Shown here: piece after piece, positions 38,264-46,878 of the stretch | How the letters are laid out: each line of letters begins with the position of its first letter | Numbering within the stretch: position 1 is the first letter of the stretch | Source of the DNA: Caulobacter zeae | Lineage (GTDB): Bacteria; Pseudomonadota; Alphaproteobacteria; Caulobacterales; Caulobacteraceae | Direction of reading: 5' to 3' | DNA length: 64,000 bases | Assembly: GCF_002858925.1 (NCBI RefSeq) | Contig: NZ_PJRS01000022.1 | Location: forward strand, 310,001-374,000 | Made by a program: the position numbers and the translations under genes | The notes under the pieces: model-generated | Told to the model about the DNA's origin: nothing | What the model saw: only the letters and a program-made list of their open reading frames with translations | Database searches by the model: none

Positions 38264-39745
38264 ATGAGCAAGCTTCGCTGGTGGCTCTCTCCGGAAGACT
38301 TCGTTCTGAAGCTGCAACAGCTCAGATCGTCCTGGAAGCGGCGCGGCGGCGGTCGACGGACGGCGCGTCGGCATGCTCAGGAACTGGCTCGCCGACGCCT
38401 GGCCTGGTATCGCCGGGTCACGGGCGTTTACCAGCTTCCCAAGATAGCGGTCGCCGCAGGTCACGATGAGGGGTGGAGCAGTCCGCCGCCGGAAGCTCTG
38501 CGTATCGTCATTGCCCAAGGCTCGCCGACGCTCGCTGGCGACACACGATCAAGATCCGAAGCCCGCCGCCAGTTGCGGCGTGGTCTGGCGACGAGAGGCG
38601 CCGGGGTGATGGAGCTGCTCGCCAGCCGCCGCGAAGACAAACCTCGGCGGCCGACGGTCGCGATCGGCCGTCGCGACGGCCACAAGGTTGTTCGCGGCGT
38701 CTTTCTAGAGGCGCTCGGCGCGGCGGTCGTTCCCGAACTCTCGCAAGCCCAGGAAAGCGCTCTCAAAGCCAGCGGCGCTGTGATCCTGAGCAATGACCAG
38801 GTCGGCCTGGTTCACCCCACCGGCGCGGCGGCCACCGCCACGCCCCTGCCCGACGCCTGGCACCTCGACAGCATCCGTATCGAAGCCGCCCGCGCCAAGA
38901 ATCTTGCAGGCCGGGGCTGCCTGATCGGGGTGTTGGACACGGGCATCGACGCCCAGCATCCGGAGTTCAGGGGCAAGTCGATCGCTTTCCGCTCGTTCAA
39001 GCCAAACGGGTCGCCCAACAAGACCGTTCGCGCCAAGGACTACGACGCTCACGGCACCCACGTCTCGGCCTTGTGCGCAGGCGAAACAGTGGGCGTGGCC
39101 CCCAAGGCCGACCTGGCGGTCGCCGCCGTTCTCACCCGCCGCGACAGCCAGGGCAGGATGTGGGGCTTCCGCGCGCAGATCCTTGCCGGCCTCAACTGGC
39201 TGGCGAGCGGCGGCGACGGGCTGCCTCGCCGCGTCGACGTTCTCAACGCCTCGCTCGGTGGCGTGCCTGACCGCGACGACTATGACCTATACAGCGATTT
39301 CCGCGTGAGAGGGCTCACGGTCGTGGCGGCCATCGGCAACAATGGCCGCCACGGTGTCGACACCCATGGCGCACCGGGCATGTACGAATGCGCGCTGGCT
39401 GTGGGCGCCGTAGACCGGACCGACATTGTCACCGACTTCAGCGCCTGGGGCGCGATCTACGGCGCCCCGCCGCCGGGTCTCAAGCCGGACCTCGTCGCCC
39501 CGGGCCACGAGGTGATCAGCGCAGTACCTGGCGCGCGTTACGCGGCCATGACCGGCACCTCCATGGCCAGCCCGCTCGTAGCGGGGACGGTGGCCTTGTT
39601 GATTGAACAGAATCCCGGCCTGCGCTCCGATCCCGACTGGTTGATCGGCCGCATCCTTTCGTTAACCCGTCCATTACCGACTCAGCCAAACATGGTTAAC
39701 ATCGAGCGGAGCGGCAACGGCGTGCTTGACCTCGCCACAATCTAG
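38264..39745 (+). CDS. Cytosolic S8 subtilisin-like serine protease
   Basis: 493 residues, no signal peptide. Residues 1-60 are very basic (WKRRGGGRRTARRHAQELAR); about 130-200 may be an I9-like propeptide region (VVRGVFLEALGAAVVPELSQ). The S8 domain carries the triad Asp225 (GVLDTGIDAQHPEF), His263 (DAHGTHVSALCAG) and Ser433 (TGTSMASPLVAGTVALL); oxyanion Asn is likely in AAIGNNGRHG. The ATG at 38264 is my choice; TTG 38213 and ATG 38222 are alternatives. It ends with a non-conserved tail. The gene precedes a small protein by 41 bases on the same strand. Activation inside the cell is unusual and suggests a conflict or quality-control role. Confidence 0.85.
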   Translation: MSKLRWWLSPEDFVLKLQQLRSSWKRRGGGRRTARRHAQELARRRLAWYRRVTGVYQLPKIAVAAGHDEGWSSPPPEALRIVIAQGSPTLAGDTRSRSEARRQLRRGLATRGAGVMELLASRREDKPRRPTVAIGRRDGHKVVRGVFLEALGAAVVPELSQAQESALKASGAVILSNDQVGLVHPTGAAATATPLPDAWHLDSIRIEAARAKNLAGRGCLIGVLDTGIDAQHPEFRGKSIAFRSFKPNGSPNKTVRAKDYDAHGTHVSALCAGETVGVAPKADLAVAAVLTRRDSQGRMWGFRAQILAGLNWLASGGDGLPRRVDVLNASLGGVPDRDDYDLYSDFRVRGLTVVAAIGNNGRHGVDTHGAPGMYECALAVGAVDRTDIVTDFSAWGAIYGAPPPGLKPDLVAPGHEVISAVPGARYAAMTGTSMASPLVAGTVALLIEQNPGLRSDPDWLIGRILSLTRPLPTQPNMVNIERSGNGVLDLATI

Positions 39746-39786
39746 CTGAGCCGCCGACGCCAACGTCCACAGGAGCATGGATCATC

Positions 39787-40149
39787 ATGCTGAGTGAACA
39801 AGCTAGACAGGTCGTCGAGAAGACCAGGACGGGACGCAAGGTCGCCCTCGTGTTTCGCGTCCAGGCCGGCGTGGACCGCGTAGCCCTCAGGAACATCAAG
39901 GACGTCGTCCAGAGAAACCGTCAGCTGGACACGATCTACGAGATCGCCAAGCAACCGGTTCTCGAGGCGGTGTCGAAGTACGAGAGCGCGGGCTTTCAGA
40001 TCGTCGACCACTTGGCGGGAACGCCTCGCCTGGTGGTTTCCGCACCTGCGCAGATGTGGCGCCAGATACTGCGTGACAATGTCGGTTTTGTTACCGACCC
40101 GACGATAGAAGTGATGCCCAACGAACCCTTCAGGTCAGCGCCGCTGTAG
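39787..40149 (+). CDS. Small partner of the S8 protease, possibly propeptide-like
   Basis: 120 residues, no signal peptide, mixed alpha/beta pattern: VALVFRVQAGVDRVALRNIK, TIYEIAKQPVLEAVSKYESA, GFQIVDHLAGTPRLVVSAPA and VGFVTDPTIEVMPNEP. The second half resembles the I9 peptidase-inhibitor/propeptide pattern (Tyr/Ala-rich helix, then a strand and V...V.D..I..MP), which would make it an inhibitor or chaperone supplied in trans to the upstream protease. This is only pattern-level evidence. Same strand, 41 bases downstream, so a two-gene unit. Confidence 0.7.
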   Translation: MLSEQARQVVEKTRTGRKVALVFRVQAGVDRVALRNIKDVVQRNRQLDTIYEIAKQPVLEAVSKYESAGFQIVDHLAGTPRLVVSAPAQMWRQILRDNVGFVTDPTIEVMPNEPFRSAPL

Positions 40150-40237
40150 TTCCGGCGCGGACGCGGGGGCGTCTGCGGCCGGTAGAGCTGCGATGCTCGC
40201 AGCAAGGTGACCACGACCTGGAGGGCAAGCCCCGCCC

Positions 40238-40810
40238 CTACCGCAGCCCCCGCAGCGCCAGCCGGGCGGCCTGCCGCAGCTCGTCCCGCCCCGCCCCGCC
40301 GCGCGCGGCGACCTTGAGGCCCGAGCGCAGGGTCAGCAGCATGCGGCCGGCGGCCTCGGCGTCGAGGCCGGCGTCAAACGCGCCCGCTGCGATCCCGTCC
40401 TGCACCCGCGCGGCGAAGGCGGCGACCACCAGGGCGGCGGCGGCGTCGTTGAGGGTGTTGACCTCGGCGTCGGTGCGGCTGAACTCGACGATCGAGCCGA
40501 CGCCCAGGCAGCCGGTCTCCAGGTCGTCGGCGTCGCCCAGGCCCACGAGCAGCGCGGCCTCGATGGCCTCGCGCGGCGAGCCGCCGGCCAGCGCCTCGTT
40601 CATCAGGGCCAGCGAGCCGTCCGAGTAGCGGCGCAGGGCCTCCAGGAACAGCCGGCGCTTGTCGCCGAACGCGCCGTAGAGGCTCTGGCGGCCGATGCCC
40701 ATGCCCTCGATCAGGTCGCTGGTCGAGGCGGCCTCGTAGCCGTGGCGGGCGAACACCCGGATCGCGCTGGCGATCGCCTCGTCGCGATCGAATTCGGAAG
40801 GTCTGGCCAT
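40238..40810 (-). CDS. TetR family transcriptional regulator
   Basis: 190 residues. N-terminal TetR DNA-binding domain: AIASAIRVFARHGYEAASTS, DLIEGMGIGRQSLYGAFGDK, RRLFLEALRRYSDG. The C-terminal domain (TetR_C type of the AcrR class) has EAALLVGLGDADDLETGCLG. It diverges from the SDR oxidoreductase gene, and a perfect palindrome lies between them, so it most likely represses the SDR gene and itself, with release by an unknown small molecule. Confidence 0.9.
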   Translation of the reverse strand: MARPSEFDRDEAIASAIRVFARHGYEAASTSDLIEGMGIGRQSLYGAFGDKRRLFLEALRRYSDGSLALMNEALAGGSPREAIEAALLVGLGDADDLETGCLGVGSIVEFSRTDAEVNTLNDAAAALVVAAFAARVQDGIAAGAFDAGLDAEAAGRMLLTLRSGLKVAARGGAGRDELRQAARLALRGLR

Positions 40811-40880
40811 GGTCGCATCCTAGCGATCTTGATCGATCAGTCCAGAATTATTCTTGACCGATCGATCCGGAATGAGCAGG

Positions 40881-40902
40881 TTATGGACCGATCAGTCCAT
40901 AA
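40881..40902. promoter_or_regulatory. TetR-type operator palindrome
   Basis: TTATGGAC (40881-40888) and GTCCATAA (40895-40902) are perfect inverted halves around CGATCA. A second, weaker site (GATCAGTCCAGAATTATTCT, TGACCGATCGATC) lies at about 40831-40869. Both are between the divergent TetR and SDR genes; the main site ends 13 bases before the SDR ATG. Confidence 0.75.
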
Positions 40903-40915
40903 CGAGGTTTCCGAG

Positions 40916-41656
40916 ATGACCGACAGCAGCTTCACCGCCCAATCCCCTGCCCTGGTGCTGGGCGGCTCGCGCGGCATGGGGGCGGCGATCGTGCGCCGCC
41001 TGGCCGCCGAGGGCCGGCCCACGGCCTTCACCTACGCCGCCTCGCCCGGCCCCGCCGCCGCCCTGGCCGCCGAGGTCGAGGCGGCCGGCGGGACAGCTCT
41101 CGCCCTCCAGGCCGACAGCGCCGACGCCGGCGCCGTGCGCGCGGCGATCGAGGCCGCCGTGACGCGGTTCGGCAAGCTGGGGGTGCTGGTGGTCAACGCC
41201 GGGGTGCTGAAGGCCGGAACCATCGACCAGTTCGCCCTGGCCGACTTCGACCACATGCTGGCGGTCAATGTGCGCGGGGTGTTCGCGGCCATCCACTACG
41301 CCGCCCCGCATCTGACCGACGGCGGCCGCGTCATCGTCATCGGCAGCAACACGGCCGGCCACATCGGCACGCCCGGCTCCAGCGTCTACGCCATGACCAA
41401 GGCCGCCGTCGCCCAGCTCGCACGCGGCGCGGCCCTCGACCTCGCGCCCCGCAAGATCACCGTCAACACCATCCAGCCCGGCCCCATCGCCACCGACATG
41501 ACCGCCGACCTGATGGACTACATCACCCCCCGCCTGCCCCTGGGCCGCATCGGTGAGGCGAGCGAGGTCGCGGGCCTGGCCGCCTGGCTGGCCGGACCGG
41601 ACGCGGGCTACATGACGGGCGCGGCCCTGACGCTCGACGGCGGGTGGAGCGCGTAG
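40916..41656 (+). CDS. SDR family oxidoreductase
   Basis: 246 residues, classical short-chain dehydrogenase. Cofactor motif LGGSRGMGAAIVRRLA; VNAGVLKAG; catalytic Ser in VIGSNTAGHIG, Tyr158 and Lys162 (VYAMTKAAV); family ending TGAALTLDGGW. Cofactor is probably NADP(H). The ATG follows GAGGTTTCCGAG; an in-frame upstream extension would cross the operator. Divergent from, and likely controlled by, the TetR gene. The substrate is unknown. Confidence 0.9.
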   Translation: MTDSSFTAQSPALVLGGSRGMGAAIVRRLAAEGRPTAFTYAASPGPAAALAAEVEAAGGTALALQADSADAGAVRAAIEAAVTRFGKLGVLVVNAGVLKAGTIDQFALADFDHMLAVNVRGVFAAIHYAAPHLTDGGRVIVIGSNTAGHIGTPGSSVYAMTKAAVAQLARGAALDLAPRKITVNTIQPGPIATDMTADLMDYITPRLPLGRIGEASEVAGLAAWLAGPDAGYMTGAALTLDGGWSA

Positions 41657-41806
41657 GGGGAGTCAATGAAAACCAACGTTGCGCGAACACCGAGCGGCGA
41701 AATGACTTGACCAGCTTAACCATTGAGTCACTCTGAAATCACGCTTGGGTTGCAGGTATGCAATCCGACGCGAGTCGCCAGGGGGGCGGCGATCTCGGAG
41801 GATCGT

Positions 41807-42949
41807 ATGGGGGCGTTTCTCGGCAATCGAACGGTCGCGACTGTTCTGACCTGGGTCGTGCTGCTGGTGTTCAGCATCCTGGTGTTCACAGGCTGGTACT
41901 ATCTGTTCGCGACCATCCTGCAGAACAGCTTGGGAGCGGCGACGATTGCGCTGCTGATCACCCTGCTGGCGGCGGTATGCGCGCGACAGGTGGGCCAGTA
42001 CCGGGCCGCGGCCCACGAGCAGGGCGAGCGCCCGGCCTGGCACCACGGCTGGAAGTTCTACATCTTCCTGGCCGTGATCAGCGCCCTGGGCACGCTGAAC
42101 GCCGCTTTCATCCTGTTCGAGAGCCGGGCCATCCTGCGGACGGACATCGCGCAGGTGCGCGGCAGCTACAGCGCGCTGCGAGACGCCGCGCAGCTACAGC
42201 TGACCCCGCCGGGGTACAAGGAGAAAGTCGCCCGCATCGAAGCCACGCTCGTCAACCTGCACGAGGAGATCGTCAATCCCAACGGCGGCTCCTATTGCGG
42301 CGTGGGTCCGGAGGCGCTGAAGATCATCGCCAATCTGCGGGGCGAAATCCCGGGCTATCGCGTGCTCAACGGCTCGGGCGCCATCGTGCCTTGCGACCGC
42401 GACAAGGCCGAAGCCGTCTACCAGTCCTACGCCAAGATGGCCCAGCGCATGGTCAAGGGCGACATCACGTCGATCGGCGTGGGCGGCCCCGTGCGCCTGC
42501 AGTTCCTCGACGACCTCAACGCCCGCTACGGGCAGATGGACGCCGCTCTCGCCGGGGTCGAGACCGCCGCGGCGGGCTTCGGCGGCACCGAGTCGATCGA
42601 CAAGCGGCCGTTGTACCGCGCCCGCGACGACTACAACGCCGATCGTGGCACCTTCATCAGCCTGGGCGGCAAGCCGTCCGGCGAGACCCCCGCGATCGAG
42701 AGCCTACAGACCGACGAGGTCAACTCCTACGCCTCGACGCTGAACCTGTTCCGCAAGCGGCTGCTGCACGCGACCACCTGGTTCTACCTGCTGATCGCCT
42801 TCGGCCTGGACCTGGCGCTGATCGCGCTGATCACCGAGCTGAACATCCGCTACGGCCAGGCGCACCGCGCCCAAGCCACGGCCATCGAACTTCGTTTCTA
42901 CACCAACCCGCGCTTCCTCTGGGCGGGCCGCCCCAGCGACCGGACCTAA
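41807..42949 (+). CDS. Membrane protein of three-gene GTPase operon (first gene)
   Basis: 380 residues, no family recognised. Three membrane segments near the N-terminus (about 10-33, TVLTWVVLLVFSILVF; 42-60, GAATIALLITLLAAVC; 83-104, FYIFLAVISALGTLNAAFIL) and one near the C-terminus (about 324-347, TTWFYLLIAFGLDLALIALI). Between them is a ~215-residue soluble domain with helical pattern (KEKVARIEATLVNLHEEIVN) and two cysteines (YCGVG, VPCDRDK). By topology this loop faces one side, probably the periplasm. The ATG follows CGGAGGATCGT; the gene is 4 bases upstream of the GTPase gene. A likely membrane platform or sensor for the GTPase. Confidence 0.8.
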   Translation: MGAFLGNRTVATVLTWVVLLVFSILVFTGWYYLFATILQNSLGAATIALLITLLAAVCARQVGQYRAAAHEQGERPAWHHGWKFYIFLAVISALGTLNAAFILFESRAILRTDIAQVRGSYSALRDAAQLQLTPPGYKEKVARIEATLVNLHEEIVNPNGGSYCGVGPEALKIIANLRGEIPGYRVLNGSGAIVPCDRDKAEAVYQSYAKMAQRMVKGDITSIGVGGPVRLQFLDDLNARYGQMDAALAGVETAAAGFGGTESIDKRPLYRARDDYNADRGTFISLGGKPSGETPAIESLQTDEVNSYASTLNLFRKRLLHATTWFYLLIAFGLDLALIALITELNIRYGQAHRAQATAIELRFYTNPRFLWAGRPSDRT

Positions 42950-42953
42950 CGCC

Positions 42954-44012
42954 ATGGACGACGTCTCCGAGAGCCCCTTCACCAGCGCCACGCGCCGCCG
43001 CACGAGTCCCGGCATCAGCCTGGCCGAGAACCTGGACCGCACGGAACGCCATCCGGTGCTCATCTTCGGCTCGTCGGCCGCGGGAAAGTCCTCGCTCGTG
43101 CTGTCGCTCATCCTGGGACTGCAGACCATGCGCGACATCAACGTCTCGCTGGGCGACCCCATCCTGGATCCCGCCGACCCGCGCTCCAAGGTCATGCATC
43201 AAAGGGCCAAGGACACCTACGACCGCGCGGCCTACGAACTGGCGACCGGCAAGCCCGTGGGCATCACCATCGGCGAGCCCTTCTTCATCCCGGTCGACGT
43301 CAAGCCGACCAACAGCCTGCTCGAACCTGTCAAATTCGCCTTCCTCGACGGCCGGGGTGAGGACTACCAGCCCAACGAGGACATCAACGCCGACCTCTTC
43401 CGCACCTTCAAACCCGAGATCGTCGACGTGCTGCGCAGCTTCCCGCACGGCATCACCGTCATCTATGTCGCCCCCTATTCGGTCGGCGACGGCCACGACC
43501 GCGACACGCCGAGCAGCAATTTCGGCCTGCTGGGCGTGATGCGGGGCTATGAGGAGCTGCGCGAACTGCGCCGTCATGACTCCCACCTGTTCCTGCTGAC
43601 CAAGTGGGATCAGTACGCCACCCCGATGGACGCCCGCCCGCTGTTCAGCGACGCCAGCGCGAACGACGTCGACCGGGTGTTGCGCGACCGCTATCCCAAC
43701 TCCTGGGGCACGTTCCAGGCCCTCCCGCTCGAGGGCGAGGCCCACGAACGGCGCGCGTTCATGCAGTATTCGTCCGGCTACTTCAAGGACGGCGAATATC
43801 GCGAGCCGCCCCATTCCTTCCACGGCACCTTCAAGCGCTATCCGCGCACGGTGATGAACTGGTTGTACGGCAACGCCACGCAGTACCGCCCGGGACGCGA
43901 CAATCGCACGACCTCGCCGCGCCGCTCGCTGTTCCCCGATGTGGACGTCCCGACCGCTCCGCCGCGTAGATCACTGATCGACCTGCTCAACCACGCGCTC
44001 ACGGCGCGCTGA
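42954..44012 (+). CDS. P-loop GTPase-like protein of three-gene operon
   Basis: 352 residues, soluble. G1/Walker A is IFGSSAAGKSSLV (Gly39-Ser46). A G3-like DxxG appears as FLDGRGED (Asp132), and G4 as LLTKWDQY (Thr216-Lys-Trp-Asp219), so guanine specificity is likely. There is a distinctive middle region with GITIGEPFFIPVDVK, and the C-terminal half has FQALPLEGEAHERRAFM. Overall it resembles the GTPase components of bacterial conflict systems, such as the double-GTPase class, but I see only one GTPase domain. It overlaps the third gene by one base, and follows the membrane protein by 4 bases. Confidence 0.82.
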   Translation: MDDVSESPFTSATRRRTSPGISLAENLDRTERHPVLIFGSSAAGKSSLVLSLILGLQTMRDINVSLGDPILDPADPRSKVMHQRAKDTYDRAAYELATGKPVGITIGEPFFIPVDVKPTNSLLEPVKFAFLDGRGEDYQPNEDINADLFRTFKPEIVDVLRSFPHGITVIYVAPYSVGDGHDRDTPSSNFGLLGVMRGYEELRELRRHDSHLFLLTKWDQYATPMDARPLFSDASANDVDRVLRDRYPNSWGTFQALPLEGEAHERRAFMQYSSGYFKDGEYREPPHSFHGTFKRYPRTVMNWLYGNATQYRPGRDNRTTSPRRSLFPDVDVPTAPPRRSLIDLLNHALTAR

Positions 44013-45265
44013 TGAAGTGGCAGGCGAACGCGTGGCTCGACGTCGTCGTCGTCGCCCAGCCGGCCGAGCAGTCCGGCATCGCGGTCAAGCTGGTCAACGC
44101 CTCGCGCGGCGGCGACGCCTCGACGGCCGAAAGGGCGATGTTCAACAGCATCGAGAACTGGTGCGTGCTGGCGCCGTGGGCGCTTCCGCAAACCGCCCAA
44201 GAAGCCGTGTTCAAGCTGTCGCGCCACGTGGTGGAGGGGCGGACCTTCACCTGGTTGGGCCTCTATCGCCTGGCCCGTTACCCCCGTGATCCGCGCACCA
44301 ACAACTATGTCGGCGTGGGTGTCCTGGTCTGCACCAACACCCCGCCGCCCCGCCAGGCGGTGGACTACATCACTGACTGCTTGCGCGAGATTCTGGGCCC
44401 CAGCAACGAGATCGATCGCCCGGCCGCGGAACTGGCGGACCTTCTTCGTGCGAACCCGCCCACCTTCGGCATGGAGGGGCGTCGCGGCGGAGGGCTCAAC
44501 GCCGGCGGCTGGGAGAAGCGGTACGTCGACCTGAGCGGCGTGGACGCCAATCAGCAAGTCGGCGCCCTCGTCGAGCTTCTGGAGGTGGCGCTGGCTCACC
44601 AGTCCTTCAACGAGGTTTCGGAACTCCTGGTCGGCACGACCCCGCGCCTCAACCAGTCGGTCAGCGCTTCCCAGGCCTACACCATGGCCGACGTCCGTGG
44701 GCAACCGCACCGCCAACTCGTCCGCGCTCAGGAGCCCGGCGGCCACGATGAACCCGTTCGGGTCGAGACCGCCGCTCCCAAACGCCCCGCCGGCGAGCAG
44801 GAGGCCGCGGCACGGGACCGCCGGGACATCGCCGCGCTTCAAGCCCGGGTCAGTCAGGTCGAGCAATGGATACCCCGGATCGAGAAGCGCCTGAACCAGC
44901 GAGAAGCATCGCACTCGCGGGCTCCGTCGCCAGCGCGAGAGTCCACGGCGACGCCGGAAGAGGTCAGGCAGGGCCACATCGCGGCATTGTGGATGGTCGC
45001 GATCGGGGTCGTCAGCGCTGCGATCGGCGCGCTTCTCGTCATGCTCTACGACAGCTACCAGACGCCGCCAGACGGCGGCGGCGCATCGGACCTCGGCGCC
45101 TGCATACTGGCGGACGTCAACGACCGCTCGCCCAACGGACGCGTGCAAATACAGAAGGAACTCGTCTGCCGTGAAGGCGAGGCTGAGCGGATCAAGGTGC
45201 GGATCGACGAACTCAAAGCGATCGAACCGTTCCCGACCGAGTCTCAGACAGCCGCTCCGGATTGA
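44012..45265 (+). CDS. Membrane-anchored partner protein of the GTPase operon (third gene)
   Basis: 417 residues. The N-terminal domain (about 1-220) is unknown: WLDVVVVAQPAEQSGIAVKL, SIENWCVLAPWAL, FTWLGLYRLARYPRDPRTNN and YVGVGVLVCTNTPPP. Then a low-complexity linker, a coiled coil (about 268-300, DIAALQARVSQVEQWIPRIE), one membrane segment (about 322-348, ALWMVAIGVVSAAIGALLVM) and a ~70-residue tail. The N-terminal part has the general look of GTPase-associated proteins (GAP1-type) in prokaryotic conflict systems; this is not demonstrable from sequence alone here. ATG overlaps the GTPase stop (TGATG). Confidence 0.78.
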   Translation: MKWQANAWLDVVVVAQPAEQSGIAVKLVNASRGGDASTAERAMFNSIENWCVLAPWALPQTAQEAVFKLSRHVVEGRTFTWLGLYRLARYPRDPRTNNYVGVGVLVCTNTPPPRQAVDYITDCLREILGPSNEIDRPAAELADLLRANPPTFGMEGRRGGGLNAGGWEKRYVDLSGVDANQQVGALVELLEVALAHQSFNEVSELLVGTTPRLNQSVSASQAYTMADVRGQPHRQLVRAQEPGGHDEPVRVETAAPKRPAGEQEAAARDRRDIAALQARVSQVEQWIPRIEKRLNQREASHSRAPSPARESTATPEEVRQGHIAALWMVAIGVVSAAIGALLVMLYDSYQTPPDGGGASDLGACILADVNDRSPNGRVQIQKELVCREGEAERIKVRIDELKAIEPFPTESQTAAPD

Positions 45266-45313
45266 AAGTCACGCGAGCCTGGCCGCCGCCGCCCGAGAGC
45301 GCGCCTTCTAACC

Positions 45314-46642
45314 CTACCCCTCCCCCGCCGGCGGCCAGACGCTGGCCGTCACCCCGCCGCCGTCGCGGTTGGCGATCTGGAGGCGGCCGCCGAAGCGCTT
45401 GAGGAGGCGGTCGGCGGTGGGGATGCCGAGGCCGAAGCCGCCGGTGTCGCGGGCGCGGGCGGCGTCGCCGCGGAAGAAGGGCTCGTAGATGCGGGCCAGC
45501 ACCTCGTCGGTCAGGCCGGGCCCCTGGTCGAGCACCTCGATGCACGGGCCTTCTGGATCGTCAGCCACGAGCCGCACCTTGGCCTTGCCGCCGAAGCGCA
45601 CGGCGTTGTCGACGAGGCGGATCAGGGCCTGTTCCAGCGGGTCGCGGTGGGTGCTGACGATCAAGGATTTCGGCCCCTCGTAGCGGGCCAGCTTGGGCCA
45701 GCGGGCGATCACCGCGCGGACCAGGGCCGGCAGGTCGACCGGTTCGGCGGTGCTGGCCGCGTGCTGGGCGCGCAGCCAGGCCGACAGCGAGCGCAGCATC
45801 TCCTCCAGCTCGTCGACATTGCCGCCGACCATGGCGCGGATGTCCTCGGGCTCGACATAGTCCGAGGCCAGCTTCAGGCGGGCCAGGGGCGTGCGCAGGT
45901 CGTGGCTGAGCGCCTCCATGGCCCGGGCCTGGTCCTCGATCAGGCCGGTGATGCGCTGCTGCATGTCGTTGAAGGCGCGGCCGAGCTCGGCCAGGTCCGT
46001 GGGCCCCTCGACGACGACCGGCTGGGGCGGGCCCTCGCCCACCCGGCCGGCGGCCTCGGCCAGGCGGCGCAGCGGCTCGCCCAGCTGGCGCAGGGCGTAG
46101 GCCCCCAGCGCCACGCAGGCCAGCGAGAAGGCCAGGGTCGTGGCCACCGCACGCAGGGCGATCGGCCAGGGGCGCGGGAAGTGGCGCGAGCGGAACGACA
46201 GCCACCGGCCGTCCGAAAGGCCCATGGCGCCAACGAGATCGCGGCCGCCGTCCGACTGGTCCTCCGACCACAGCCGCAGGGGACGCTTGGCCAGGGCCGG
46301 CTCCCACTGGCGGACATAGCCGGCGATGGCGTCGGCCTCGCCGGTCTGGGCGCGGGCCTGGGACGGGGCCTGCGGCGGGGCCGAAACCACCTCGGCCTCG
46401 AGGTAGCGGGAGGTCATCACCTGGTCGAGATCGGCCTGGGCCAGGCGGCTGACGCGGTCGCCCACCACCAGCAGTTCGGCGATGCGGCGGGCGTGGTCCT
46501 CGCGCAGGGTCTGGCGGTCGATCGCCTGGTAGAAGGCGACGCTGGCCGCCAGCTGGACGAACACGATCGCCGCCACCACCAGGATGGAGCGGCCGATCAG
46601 GCCCCGGGGCCGCCGCAGAATGTCTCGCACCTTCGAAGCCAT
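45314..46642 (-). CDS. Membrane sensor histidine kinase (orphan)
   Basis: 442 residues. Membrane segment (about 18-41, RSILVVAAIVFVQLAASVAF), ~120-residue periplasmic sensor region, second segment (about 165-187), HAMP (LRQLGEPLRRLAEAAGRVGE), HisKA with phosphorylated His247 in ALSHDLRTPLARL, and HATPase_c with RLVDNAVRFGG, DQGPGLTDEVLARIYEPFFR and GFGLGIP. Architecture resembles EnvZ-like kinases. No response regulator gene is next to it, so the partner is elsewhere. Start ATG 46642 without a strong ribosome site. Confidence 0.9.
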   Translation of the reverse strand: MASKVRDILRRPRGLIGRSILVVAAIVFVQLAASVAFYQAIDRQTLREDHARRIAELLVVGDRVSRLAQADLDQVMTSRYLEAEVVSAPPQAPSQARAQTGEADAIAGYVRQWEPALAKRPLRLWSEDQSDGGRDLVGAMGLSDGRWLSFRSRHFPRPWPIALRAVATTLAFSLACVALGAYALRQLGEPLRRLAEAAGRVGEGPPQPVVVEGPTDLAELGRAFNDMQQRITGLIEDQARAMEALSHDLRTPLARLKLASDYVEPEDIRAMVGGNVDELEEMLRSLSAWLRAQHAASTAEPVDLPALVRAVIARWPKLARYEGPKSLIVSTHRDPLEQALIRLVDNAVRFGGKAKVRLVADDPEGPCIEVLDQGPGLTDEVLARIYEPFFRGDAARARDTGGFGLGIPTADRLLKRFGGRLQIANRDGGGVTASVWPPAGEG

Positions 46643-46776
46643 GACCAAGGCTTACACAGGCCCGCGCCCCGGGGCCACTACAGGTTGACGTTGTCCGCTC
46701 CCGGATGGTCGCGCACGATCGAAATCCCGGCCGAACATGTCTTCGCTCTCCCATTTTGAGAATATTGGCGCGACAT

Positions 46777-46794
46777 CTACGTATTGGTACGTAG
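46777..46794. promoter_or_regulatory. Perfect palindrome CTACGTA-N4-TACGTAG
   Basis: CTACGTA (46777-46783) and TACGTAG (46788-46794) with TTGG between. Located between the divergent kinase and chemoreceptor genes, 85 bases before the chemoreceptor start. Likely a binding site of a dimeric regulator; identity unknown. Confidence 0.55.
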
Positions 46795-46878
46795 TAACCA
46801 CGGGCGTTGTTTCGCCGGTTTTGTCACGACCGATTAACGCTCATCCCGGATGCTTGCCGCGAAATACCGGAGGCGGGC

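Noticed and set aside
40187..40203. Small hairpin GCTGCGA-TGC-TCGCAGC as a terminator
   Set aside because: Short stem with no T run on either strand; too weak to call.
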